Shown here: one piece after another, positions 22,967-29,982 of the stretch
Numbering within the stretch: position 1 is the stretch's first letter
Layout of the letters: each line of letters opens with the position of its first letter
Source of the DNA: Clostridiales bacterium UBA4644
GTDB lineage: Bacteria; Bacillota; Clostridia; Oscillospirales; Butyricicoccaceae
Direction: 5' to 3'
Assembly: GCA_002405755.1 (NCBI GenBank)
Contig: DHMK01000072.1
Coordinates: forward strand, 3,603 to 53,195
Length of the DNA: 49,593 nt
Position numbers and translations under genes: made by a program
The notes under the pieces: generated by a model
Told to the model about the DNA's origin: nothing
Databases searched by the model: none
Seen by the model: only the letters and a program-made list of their open reading frames with translations

Positions 22967-24277
22967 TTATTTCTTTTTCTCTGGGAGCAGGAAGATGAAG
23001 ATCAGACTGCTGATCAGCAGCAGGTAGGGGTAGAAAAGATAGGGCATAATATCGAAGGCGGAGACCGTCTCTCCCAGAGACGCCGCGCCGGTGATGGCCA
23101 CCAGCATCTGCGCGCCGTAGGGGATAACGCCCTGGAAAATACAGGAGAAGGTATCCAGGATGGACGCCGTCTTTCTGGGCGAGACGCCATATTCCTGCGC
23201 CATTTCCCGGGCAATGGGATTGGCCATGACGATGGCCACGGTGTTGTTGGCAGTGGCGATGTCCATTGCGCCCACCAGCAGGCCCATGCCCAGCTGGCCG
23301 CCCTTTTTGCCCCGGAAGATCCGCTTGATGGCGCCCAGCAGCGCGTCAAAGCCGCCGTATTCCCGGATCAGAGCGCACATGGCCGCCACCAGAATGGCCA
23401 CGGTAGCCGTTTCATACATCCCGGTGATGCCGTCGCCGGCGCTGCCCAGCAGGGAAAAGAAGGAATCGTGGGCGCCGGTGGCCAGAGAGATGATGCTGCC
23501 GGAGACGATCCCCCCGATGAGCACCACAAAGACATTGATGCCGATGACGCCGCCGATGAGCACCAGCACATAGGGCAGCACCTGCAGCAGGTTATAATCG
23601 CCCAAAACCAGCGTGGGCGTCTTCCCCAGGGTCAGAGCCAGGATCACGCCCAGCGTCGCCAGCGCGGCCGGCAGCGCGATCCAGAAGTTCTCCCGGAACT
23701 TATCCTTCATCTGACAGCCCTGGCCGTTGCAGGCGGCGATGGTGGTGTCGGAAATAAAGGAGAGATTGTCGCCAAACATGGAGCCGCCCATGACGGCGCC
23801 GATGCACAGGGGGACGCTGTAGCCGCTGGCCAGCGCCACCTCCACGGCGATGGGGACGATCAGCGTGATGGTGCCCACGCTGGTGCCCATGGCGGTGGAA
23901 ACGAAGCAGGCGATGACGAAGATCATGGCCACGGCCAGCCTTGCGGGCACGATGCTCAGCAGAAAGTAGGCCACGCTCTGCGCGCCGCTGCGGCCCACGA
24001 TGGCGGAAAAGATGCCGGCGGTAAAGAAGATCAGGACCATGATGATGATATTTTTATCCCCCACGCCCCGGCCCATGATCTCCGTTTTCCGATCAAAGCT
24101 CAGGCTGGGATTCTGCAGACAGGCCACAAGGATGGCCGCCAGAAAGGCCACGATGATGGGGATGTTGTAAAAGCCCATGGAGATCTTGAGCACATACTCA
24201 AAGGTGATGCCCAGACCAAGATAGATCACCAGAAAGACGCCGATGGGCAGCAGCGCCTTGAAATTTCCCTTTTTCAT
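22967..24277 (-). CDS. NhaC-family transporter, probable histidine permease (YuiF-like)
   Basis: A 436-residue integral membrane protein of the NhaC Na+/H+ antiporter superfamily with 11-12 helices. Recognisable segments are GRGVGDKNIIIMVLIFFTAG, CFVSTAMGTSVGTITLIVPIA, GGSMFGDNLSFISDTTIAA and MDIATANNTVAIVMANPIA. Members of this family include ion antiporters but also amino acid carriers such as the YuiF and YheL types. The gene sits behind a T-box whose specifier reads as CAU (His), so amino acid uptake is more likely than sodium export. AGGAGGAACCCCTGC precedes the ATG at 24277; the longer frame from 24349 lies in the leader. Confidence 0.85.
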   Translation of the reverse strand: MKKGNFKALLPIGVFLVIYLGLGITFEYVLKISMGFYNIPIIVAFLAAILVACLQNPSLSFDRKTEIMGRGVGDKNIIIMVLIFFTAGIFSAIVGRSGAQSVAYFLLSIVPARLAVAMIFVIACFVSTAMGTSVGTITLIVPIAVEVALASGYSVPLCIGAVMGGSMFGDNLSFISDTTIAACNGQGCQMKDKFRENFWIALPAALATLGVILALTLGKTPTLVLGDYNLLQVLPYVLVLIGGVIGINVFVVLIGGIVSGSIISLATGAHDSFFSLLGSAGDGITGMYETATVAILVAAMCALIREYGGFDALLGAIKRIFRGKKGGQLGMGLLVGAMDIATANNTVAIVMANPIAREMAQEYGVSPRKTASILDTFSCIFQGVIPYGAQMLVAITGAASLGETVSAFDIMPYLFYPYLLLISSLIFIFLLPEKKK

Positions 24278-24320
24278 GCAGGGGTTCCTCCTCGTTTTTT
24301 GAAAATAGAGAGAGAACGGG

Positions 24321-24636
24321 CAAAAAGAAACCCCCGTCCCTCCCGCCAAGTGGGGAATAAGGACGGGAGCCTGCGGCCCCGTGTTACCACCTTATTTCGC
24401 CGGCGTCTCACGGCGCACGGCCTCTGCGGGTGCGGAAGCGCCAGCCTCCAGACCCTGCCGCGATAACGGGCGGACCCCGGCGCAGCCTTACCGGAGGACC
24501 CGGCTCGGTGCACGGCTCCGAGACCATGTTCCCTCCCGCTTCCCGCGCCCCGTTTCAGCAGGGACAAGGGCTCTCTGTAGCGATCGGCCAGGGGGTACTC
24601 TTCTCTTCACAGCCTTTGGTCAATATGCAAATACAA
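24321..24636 (-). promoter_or_regulatory. T-box riboswitch leader, likely histidine-specific
   Basis: On the minus strand the leader shows the T-box core TGGTAACACGG (plus 24389-24379), followed by a terminator: a stem of CCCGTCC (24367-24361) with GGACGGG near 24339-24333 and a T-rich tail to 24321. Stem I starts with GGCT near 24616, then GAGAAGAGTACCC (AGTA of the specifier loop), the AGAGAG bulge near 24576, and on the return side GGGAA-CAT-GG-TCTCGGAGCC near 24535-24512. Base pairing GGCT/AGCC and GAGA/TCTC brackets the specifier loop, leaving AACATGG exposed. CAT (His) fits the usual GAA-specifier-purine layout; ATG (Met) one base on is the alternative. This leader fills the 440-base gap between the transporter and the hydrolase gene. 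Confidence 0.85.
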
Positions 24637-24641
24637 GACAC

Positions 24642-24671
24642 AGAATAGCACGAAAAAGCCGGCTCTGTCAA
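24642..24671 (-). promoter_or_regulatory. Promoter of the T-box leader and transporter
   Basis: Minus strand TTGACA (24671-24666), 18-base spacer, TATTCT (24647-24642). Confidence 0.68.
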
Positions 24672-24717
24672 CCTTTTTTCGCAAAAAACCTGAATATTTT
24701 CTCAAAAAACGGATTTT

Positions 24718-25779
24718 TTATGCTTTCTCCAGAAAATCCAGGAACCGTTGCCACTCATAGCGGCTGAGATAATGCTCTCCCTCTCGGAGGTGGTAGCCGA
24801 TCATGCCGCCGGAAAGCACCGCACCGGACTTTGGCAGACGGTCTGCCCCCAAAAGCCCCGGCGCGCCCAGCTGCTCCCAAGCGCAGGAGGCCGCAGCGCA
24901 GCCCAAAAACTCCGAAAGGGGATCTGCCCAGAAGTCCTGGGCGGCCGATGCCACATAGAGCTTCCGGGGCGCGTTCAGCGCTAGCAGGAAATGCTGGTCG
25001 AAGGGGAGCTCCGCTTCCCGGCCCACATAGTCCCGCAGCCGGGGCGCAAAGAAATAGGGGAAGGAATCGCAGATGTCCTCCAGCGTTTCGCCGGTCTTTC
25101 CCCGGGTCAGCGCGCCGCCCATGCAGCCGGGCTCGTTGGCCAGGACGGCAAAAAACCGGGGATCCAGTCCGGAGGCCAGCAGCGCCGCCTTGCCCATGCG
25201 GGAATGGCCCGCCACGGCGATCCTGCGGTGGTCGATGTCCGGCAGCGTCCGCAGATGGTCCAGCACCCGCATGGCGGCCCAGGCCCAGAGGATCAGCTTG
25301 CCGGAGGCGTCGGGCCGGCTCCGGTCCACATCCAATACGGCGGCCAGACCGGAGCGGAAGTCGCTGTTGTCGGCGGTCACGTCGCTGTAGCAAAAGGAGG
25401 CCACCGCATAGCCCCGATCCGTCAGCTCCTCCACCGGCAGATATTTGTCCGGGAAATTGGGACGGAAGCTGATAAAGACGATGGCGGGGCAGGGGCTTTC
25501 CTGCCGGGGAATGGCCAGCGAGACCGGAAAGGAGACCTGTCCGCCCGGCAGGGTGCAGCTCAGCCGGAGCTGCCGCAGCGGAGCCTTGCCTGCGCAGAAG
25601 CGCTCCTCCAGCGCAAGCTCCTGGGCGTGCAGCTGCAGAGGCGGCGGCGGAAGCTGGCCATAGGCCTCCTGACAAAGCAGCCGGGAAAGCTCCCGATGCC
25701 TCTGCCACCAGCCGGTGGCAGAGGACGGAAAGTCCACGGCGGGCAGCTGCCGGGCGTCCAGAAGTTCCTGCAGGGTCAT
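24718..25779 (-). CDS. Alpha/beta hydrolase of the glucuronoyl-esterase-like (CE15-type) group
   Basis: A 353-residue alpha/beta hydrolase. The nucleophile elbow is GHSRMGKAALLA, the extended form seen in CE15 glucuronoyl esterases and related enzymes. ANEPGCMGG follows in the expected acid-residue region, and the catalytic histidine is in REGEHYLSRYEWQRFLDF near the C-terminus. There is no signal peptide, so it acts in the cytoplasm, unlike wood-degrading CE15 enzymes. The ATG at 25779 has GGGAGGG in front; an in-frame ATG 12 bases upstream would put that site inside the gene. It has its own promoter and the esterase gene lies upstream. No strong terminator follows. The substrate is unknown. 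Confidence 0.72.
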   Translation of the reverse strand: MTLQELLDARQLPAVDFPSSATGWWQRHRELSRLLCQEAYGQLPPPPLQLHAQELALEERFCAGKAPLRQLRLSCTLPGGQVSFPVSLAIPRQESPCPAIVFISFRPNFPDKYLPVEELTDRGYAVASFCYSDVTADNSDFRSGLAAVLDVDRSRPDASGKLILWAWAAMRVLDHLRTLPDIDHRRIAVAGHSRMGKAALLASGLDPRFFAVLANEPGCMGGALTRGKTGETLEDICDSFPYFFAPRLRDYVGREAELPFDQHFLLALNAPRKLYVASAAQDFWADPLSEFLGCAAASCAWEQLGAPGLLGADRLPKSGAVLSGGMIGYHLREGEHYLSRYEWQRFLDFLEKA

Positions 25780-25831
25780 AGCGGTCCCTCCCATGAAAAG
25801 ATCAGTACGGTCCAATAAAAATTCAAACCTT

Positions 25832-25859
25832 ATTGTACCAGAAACAAGGGGAATTGCAA
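25832..25859 (-). promoter_or_regulatory. Promoter of the CE15-like hydrolase
   Basis: Minus strand TTGCAA (25859-25854), 16-base spacer containing TTCCCCTT, extended -10 TGG-TACAAT (25837-25832). Closely resembles the promoter at 28944-28971. Confidence 0.65.
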
Positions 25860-25877
25860 TAGAAAACCGGCAAAAAA

Positions 25878-26663
25878 TCAGCCCAAACAAATGGGCAGCG
25901 CCAGCTTCAGCGCTTCGTCGAAGAAGGCCCAGTTGTGCATCCCGCCGGGAACCTCTCTGCCGGAGGCGTCCCAGCCAAGCGCCCGGAGCGCCTGTGGGAA
26001 GCTGCGGTTGGTCTCTGCAAAAAGGTCCTTTTCGCCCCAGCAGGTAAAGATCCGGGGCTTTTTGCCGGCGGAAGCGTTCTTTTCCGCCAGCAGGAGCAGG
26101 TCGTTTTCCGTCCGATGGCTCTCGCCGGGGCCAAAGGCGGCGTCAAAATCCGTCTGCAGACGGCTGCCGAAGATGCGCCGGAAGGCGTCGCCGTCGGTGC
26201 CGTCCCGCCAGGCGGGGCGGAGATAATCCTGCAGATCCAGACAGCAGGGAGAAAAGGCTCCGCAGGCGGCATAGCGCTCCGGAAAGGTCAGAGCGGCCTT
26301 CAGCGCGCCGTAGCCGCCCATGGAAGCGCCGAGGATATAGGTATCCTCCGGGGCGGAGGACACCCGGAACAGATCGGCCACGGCCCTTGGAAGCTCCTCC
26401 GTCAGCCAGGTGAAATACCGCCCGCCCACGGCCATGTCCGCGTAAAAGCTCCGCTGGCCGTCCGGCAGGACGAACAGACAGTCATAGTCCCGGCAGAGGT
26501 CCGGCAAAACGGTGTAATAGAGAAAATCGTCATACCGTCCCTGCAGGCCGTGGAGCAGATAGGCCACCTTCCGGGGCCGGGGGGAGGGGCGGTTTGCGCA
26601 GACCAGCGCCGCGCCGGTCTCCATATCCAGCGCGGTGGAATAAAAGCTGCCCTGTAGGATCAT
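25878..26663 (-). CDS. Esterase of the EstA / esterase D family
   Basis: A 261-residue alpha/beta hydrolase (putative esterase, PF00756 type). Motifs: oxyanion region YLLHGLQGRYDDF, nucleophile GASMGGYGALK (Ser near residue 117), acid residue in CWGEKDLF, and catalytic His in PGGMHNWAFFDEAL. No signal peptide, so it is cytoplasmic. GGAAGGAG precedes the ATG. It follows the DUF4430 gene by about 20 bases and is probably the third gene of that operon. Related enzymes include tributyrin esterases and S-formylglutathione hydrolases; which substrate applies here is not clear. Confidence 0.82.
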   Translation of the reverse strand: MILQGSFYSTALDMETGAALVCANRPSPRPRKVAYLLHGLQGRYDDFLYYTVLPDLCRDYDCLFVLPDGQRSFYADMAVGGRYFTWLTEELPRAVADLFRVSSAPEDTYILGASMGGYGALKAALTFPERYAACGAFSPCCLDLQDYLRPAWRDGTDGDAFRRIFGSRLQTDFDAAFGPGESHRTENDLLLLAEKNASAGKKPRIFTCWGEKDLFAETNRSFPQALRALGWDASGREVPGGMHNWAFFDEALKLALPICLG

Positions 26664-26684
26664 GGATCTCCTTCCTTTCCCGCC

Positions 26685-27437
26685 TCACTGCCCGCCGCCT
26701 ACATCCTGCCCCTGATCGCAGGTGTAGAGCCAGCAGACGGCGTCGCCGTCCTGCAGCGCAAACAGGCTGCAGCCGTAGTTTGGAAAGCTGCCGTTGACGG
26801 AATACATCCAGCCGGAGAGCGCGCCGCAGTCAAACTCATACAGATTGCCGATGCCCTCGATATACACGGTCTGATAAAGCGGCGACTGGGTATATTCCAG
26901 ATGGAGCTTGTGCTCCTTCGTTACCCGCAGCAAAACATCAAAGACCGTCTCGCCCGCCGTGAACTCCACTGTGGTCTCCGGCAGCAGGATCCCGTCCTCC
27001 GGGACAAGCTCTGCCTTGTCCGGATCCAGCAGCTCCATGTTTTCCAGAATGCTGGCGCAGGAGATGCGCACTGTGCAGGTGAGGGCGGCCGGGGCCTCCG
27101 GCGTGTCCGGCGCTTTTGGCGCTTCCTCCGGCGCGGCAGGCTCCTCCGGGAGAGAGGGCGCGTCATCGGGCTGGACCTCCGGCTCCTGCGACGGGGGATT
27201 CGCATCCTGTTCGGGCGACGCCGGCGCTTCCGGCGTTTCGGGTGCTACCGGCGTTTCAGGTGCTTCCGGCATCTCCGGCGCCTCTGCGGAGGGCGTGTCC
27301 GGTTGGGGCGTCACGATGGGGGCGGGAGCGTCTGTCTGCGCGTTTTGACCGCAGCCTCCCAGACAAAATAGCAGCAGGGCGGCCGCCAGAAGAGCCGCCG
27401 GAAAGCGGGAAAAGCGCCCTTTGAAAGCTCTGTTCAT
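26685..27437 (-). CDS. DUF4430 (transcobalamin-like C-domain) lipoprotein
   Basis: A 250-residue surface lipoprotein. The signal peptide ends in a lipobox (FCLGGCGQ), followed by a long Pro/Glu/Ala-rich spacer with repeated PEAPETP-like units to about residue 120. The C-terminal domain (FTAGETVFDVLLRVTKEHK ... IEGIGNLYEFDCGALSGW-MYSVNG ... FALQDGDAVCWLYT) matches DUF4430, the domain related to the C-terminal beta domain of vertebrate transcobalamin and intrinsic factor. Its start is only four bases after the stop of the upstream alpha-barrel gene. Binding of a corrinoid or similar ligand is inference. Confidence 0.83.
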   Translation of the reverse strand: MNRAFKGRFSRFPAALLAAALLLFCLGGCGQNAQTDAPAPIVTPQPDTPSAEAPEMPEAPETPVAPETPEAPASPEQDANPPSQEPEVQPDDAPSLPEEPAAPEEAPKAPDTPEAPAALTCTVRISCASILENMELLDPDKAELVPEDGILLPETTVEFTAGETVFDVLLRVTKEHKLHLEYTQSPLYQTVYIEGIGNLYEFDCGALSGWMYSVNGSFPNYGCSLFALQDGDAVCWLYTCDQGQDVGGGQ

Positions 27438-27441
27438 GCTG

Positions 27442-28911
27442 TTACGCCTTTCTCATTTGCGCCAGCGCCCAGAGCAGCTGGGCGGCCTCGCCCCGCAGCA
27501 GGGTCAGCGTGCCGTCCGCAGCCTCCGGCCAGAGCCAGAGACCGGCCTCCCGGCACCAGGCAAGGCTTTCCGCCCAGGAACGCGCTTCGCCGTCCTGCTG
27601 CTCCGAGACCAGACCCATGGCCCGGGCGGTGCGGTAAAGCATCACGGCGCCCTCCTCCCGGGTCACCTGCCGCAGCGGGGCAAACTGCCCGGCGGAGACC
27701 CCCTGGGTGACGCCAGCCTCCGCGGCGGCGCAGAGATAGCCGCCATACCAGCTGGACTGGGCAACATCGTCGAACCGATCTGTCCAGCGGGGCGTCAGCC
27801 CCAGCAGCTTGACCGCCATGGTGCAGAACGCCGCCCGGTCCAGCGGCGCGTCAGGGCGGAAGGTCCCGTCGCCCATGCCGGAGATCACGCCAAGCGCCGT
27901 CAGCTCCTCCACCGCCTGCCGGGCAGGGTGGCCGCTGAGCTCCGGAAAGCGGGCGCATACCTCCGTCATGGCATACAGGCTGCCCCGGCCCTCCTGCCGC
28001 CGGTGAAGGGCGGCCAGCGCCAGCAGGCCCTGTTCACAGGAGACGATGGCGATGCTTTGGTCGGGCTGCGCCGTGTGGACAAAGCCCTGACCCTGCCGCC
28101 AGAAGGAAAGCAGCGCTTCCGTCACGGTGCGGCCGTTTTTCACAAAGCGCGGATCGTCGAAGGGAAGCCCCCAGGCGTCCAGCGCAAGGATCACCTGGGC
28201 GGCAGATTCGCTGCATTCCACGCCGTAGGAGGCGAAGCCGCCGCTGCTTTGCTGCAGGGCGGAAAGCCGGGCAAAGGCCCGCTCCGCCGCCTGCGCGACG
28301 GTCTCCTGCGCGGCATAAGGGGCCAGCGACTGGAGCACCATGGCCGTCACATCCGGATCGGCCACCACGCCGGACAGGGCAAAGCCGCCGCCCTCCAGCT
28401 CCTGCGCCAGAAGATGGTCCACATATTGCTGCCGCAGTCCCTCCGGGGCCTCATAGCCGCCGCTGTCCAGCGCCAGCAGGGCAAAGGCTGCGCCGGTGAT
28501 CCCCTGCCGGGAAACGGCGTCGAAGGAAAACAGGGGAGACAGCACATCATAGCCGCCCACGCTGCGGGGATCCTGTCCCAGCGCCGTCAGGACCAGCACG
28601 ACCCGGGAATATTCCGTATATTTCCGCTGGTGGAGGACGCCCTTTTTCTCCGCGATATAGGCCGCGGCTCGGGCGAGATAGCCGTCGTAATAAGCCCGCT
28701 CCACCGGCAGGCCGCTTCTGGCCAGACCGAGCACCGTCCAGTCTCCGCCAAGGCTGGAGACGGTGGGCTCCGCCACCAGCGCATGAAGATAGCGGGCGGT
28801 ATCCTGCAGGGCGTCCTCCGCCGTGGGTTTTGTCTCCGCTGCAGAAGGAAAGGCCGCGGCCGCCAGCAGAAGCAGCGCCAGCAGCAGGGCAGAAAGCCGT
28901 TGTTTCAGCAT
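27442..28911 (-). CDS. Surface protein: alpha/alpha-barrel (prenyltransferase-like) plus SLH domains
   Basis: A 489-residue secreted protein. After a signal peptide (SALLLALLLLAAAAFPSAAE) come about 290 residues of helical-hairpin repeats of the prenyltransferase/squalene-cyclase fold, visible as DPDVTAMVLQSLAPY, SSGGFASYGVECSESAAQVILALDAWG and SIAIVSCEQGLLALAAL. The C-terminal third holds SLH repeats (AVEELTALGVISGMGDGTFRP; YGGYLCAAAEAGVTQGVSAGQF), which hold proteins on the cell wall. Cyclase catalytic motifs were not seen, so the barrel is probably a binding scaffold, as in transcobalamin. GAGGAGGG precedes the ATG. First gene of the operon with the DUF4430 lipoprotein. Confidence 0.83.
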   Translation of the reverse strand: MLKQRLSALLLALLLLAAAAFPSAAETKPTAEDALQDTARYLHALVAEPTVSSLGGDWTVLGLARSGLPVERAYYDGYLARAAAYIAEKKGVLHQRKYTEYSRVVLVLTALGQDPRSVGGYDVLSPLFSFDAVSRQGITGAAFALLALDSGGYEAPEGLRQQYVDHLLAQELEGGGFALSGVVADPDVTAMVLQSLAPYAAQETVAQAAERAFARLSALQQSSGGFASYGVECSESAAQVILALDAWGLPFDDPRFVKNGRTVTEALLSFWRQGQGFVHTAQPDQSIAIVSCEQGLLALAALHRRQEGRGSLYAMTEVCARFPELSGHPARQAVEELTALGVISGMGDGTFRPDAPLDRAAFCTMAVKLLGLTPRWTDRFDDVAQSSWYGGYLCAAAEAGVTQGVSAGQFAPLRQVTREEGAVMLYRTARAMGLVSEQQDGEARSWAESLAWCREAGLWLWPEAADGTLTLLRGEAAQLLWALAQMRKA

Positions 28912-28943
28912 GAAAGTCCCTCCTCAAAAGAGATTCATTTTTT

Positions 28944-28971
28944 ATTATACCAAAATATAAGGGGAAATCAA
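28944..28971 (-). promoter_or_regulatory. Promoter of the barrel-SLH / DUF4430 operon
   Basis: Minus strand TTGATT (28971-28966), 16-base spacer with TTCCCCTT, extended -10 TGG-TATAAT (28949-28944). Confidence 0.78.
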
Positions 28972-28975
28972 CTGC

Positions 28976-29004
28976 TTGCAAAGGAAGGGGGAAGGGTGTA
29001 TAGT
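28976..29004 (+). promoter_or_regulatory. Promoter of nrdG
   Basis: TTGCAA (28976-28981), 17-base spacer, TATAGT (28999-29004), back to back with the divergent promoter at 28944-28971. Confidence 0.68.
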
Positions 29005-29037
29005 AAAAAGACCATGGAAAGGGAAGGGGATGCTCTG

Positions 29038-29730
29038 ATGAAAATTCACGGGCTGCAGAAGGTGACGCTGCTGGATTTTCCCGGCAGGGTGGCCTGTACG
29101 GTCTTTTTGGGCGGCTGCGACCTGCGCTGCCCCTTCTGCCATAACAGCGGACTGCTCAGCGCCTCCGCGCCGGCGGAGCTGGACGGGGAAGCGCTGCTGG
29201 CCTTTTTGAAAAAGCGCCGGGGCCTGCTGGACGGCGTGGCCTTCACCGGCGGCGAGCCGCTGCTGCGGCCGGAGCTGCCGGCGCTGCTGGAGCAGGTAAA
29301 GGCGCTGGGCTATGCGGTGAAGCTGGACACCAACGGGTTCCATCCCCGGGCGCTGGAGGCGGTGATCCGGGCGGGCCTGGTGGATTATGCGGCCATGGAC
29401 ATCAAAAACAGTCCCTCCCGCTACGCGGAGACTTGCGGCCTGGCGCAGGTGGATCTGGAGGCGGTGCGCAGCAGCGCGGCGCTGCTGCTGGCGGGGGAGA
29501 CGGACTATGAGTTTCGCACCACGGCGGTGGCGGAATTGCACGACGACCGATCCTTTGCAGACATCGGGCGCTGGATCCGGGGCGCGCGGCGCTACGCCAT
29601 CCAGTGTTTTACCGACCGGGAGACGGTGCTGCGTCCCGGGCTCCATGCGCCGGAAAAGGCTGCGCTGCGCCGCTGGGCGGAGTTGGTCCGGCCCTATGTG
29701 GGAGAGGTCCTGCTGCGGGGCGTGGACTGA
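29038..29730 (+). CDS. nrdG: Anaerobic ribonucleoside-triphosphate reductase activating protein
   Basis: A 230-residue radical-SAM enzyme that installs the glycyl radical on NrdD. The [4Fe-4S] motif is CDLRCPFC (C-x3-C-x2-C, about residues 25-32), in the family context KVTLLDFPGRVACTVFLGG. The SAM-binding GGE motif is in FTGGEPLL. Length matches the longer NrdG type common in Clostridia. GGAAGGGG precedes the ATG at 29038; the huge in-frame extension upstream runs through the opposite-strand gene and is spurious. nrdD follows behind a separate terminator and promoter. Confidence 0.93.
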   Translation: MKIHGLQKVTLLDFPGRVACTVFLGGCDLRCPFCHNSGLLSASAPAELDGEALLAFLKKRRGLLDGVAFTGGEPLLRPELPALLEQVKALGYAVKLDTNGFHPRALEAVIRAGLVDYAAMDIKNSPSRYAETCGLAQVDLEAVRSSAALLLAGETDYEFRTTAVAELHDDRSFADIGRWIRGARRYAIQCFTDRETVLRPGLHAPEKAALRRWAELVRPYVGEVLLRGVD

Positions 29731-29754
29731 GCACGCCGCACCCCCTGACATTGC

Positions 29755-29784
29755 CGGAGATGACAAAAAGCATCTCCGTTTTTT
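29755..29784 (+). terminator. Terminator of nrdG
   Basis: Perfect 8-bp stem (29755-29762 with 29771-29778) and T6 run. Confidence 0.92.
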
Positions 29785-29793
29785 GCGCGATAT

Positions 29794-29842
29794 TTACAAG
29801 ATATAGGTTTTGCCGGATTTTTAGCACACAAGATATTGACGA
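29794..29842. promoter_or_regulatory. Candidate tandem NrdR boxes upstream of nrdD
   Basis: Two copies of ACAAGATAT followed by A/T and G (29796-29806 and 29828-29838), 32 bases apart, or three helical turns. Each matches the NrdR-box consensus at 11-12 of 16 positions, and the second overlaps the -35 box. NrdR is the usual repressor of ribonucleotide reductase genes and binds such paired boxes. Confidence 0.6.
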
Positions 29843-29864
29843 AAGCGGCCGAACATGGTATGAT
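29836..29864 (+). promoter_or_regulatory. Promoter of nrdD
   Basis: TTGACG (29836-29841), 17-base spacer, extended -10 TGG-TATGAT (29859-29864). The leader to nrdD is about 110 bases. Confidence 0.78.
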
Positions 29865-29982
29865 GCATTTGGCCGCACGGATCCTTTTGAAGGGGCGGGA
29901 GCTTGTCAGCGCCTGAGCTTCCGGCGGTCGCGGGAAATCGTCGGTTTATTAAAAATTCAAATAGAAAATCGGAGGATCAGCC

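Noticed and set aside
26950..27350. Repeats in the DUF4430 lipoprotein as a DNA repeat array or CRISPR
   Set aside because: The periodicity is the coding of a Pro/Glu/Ala-rich protein spacer, with no conserved spacing of identical units.
27421..29730. 769-residue open frame on the plus strand
   Set aside because: Only the last 230 residues (from 29038) are NrdG; the rest is the antisense shadow of the SLH barrel gene.
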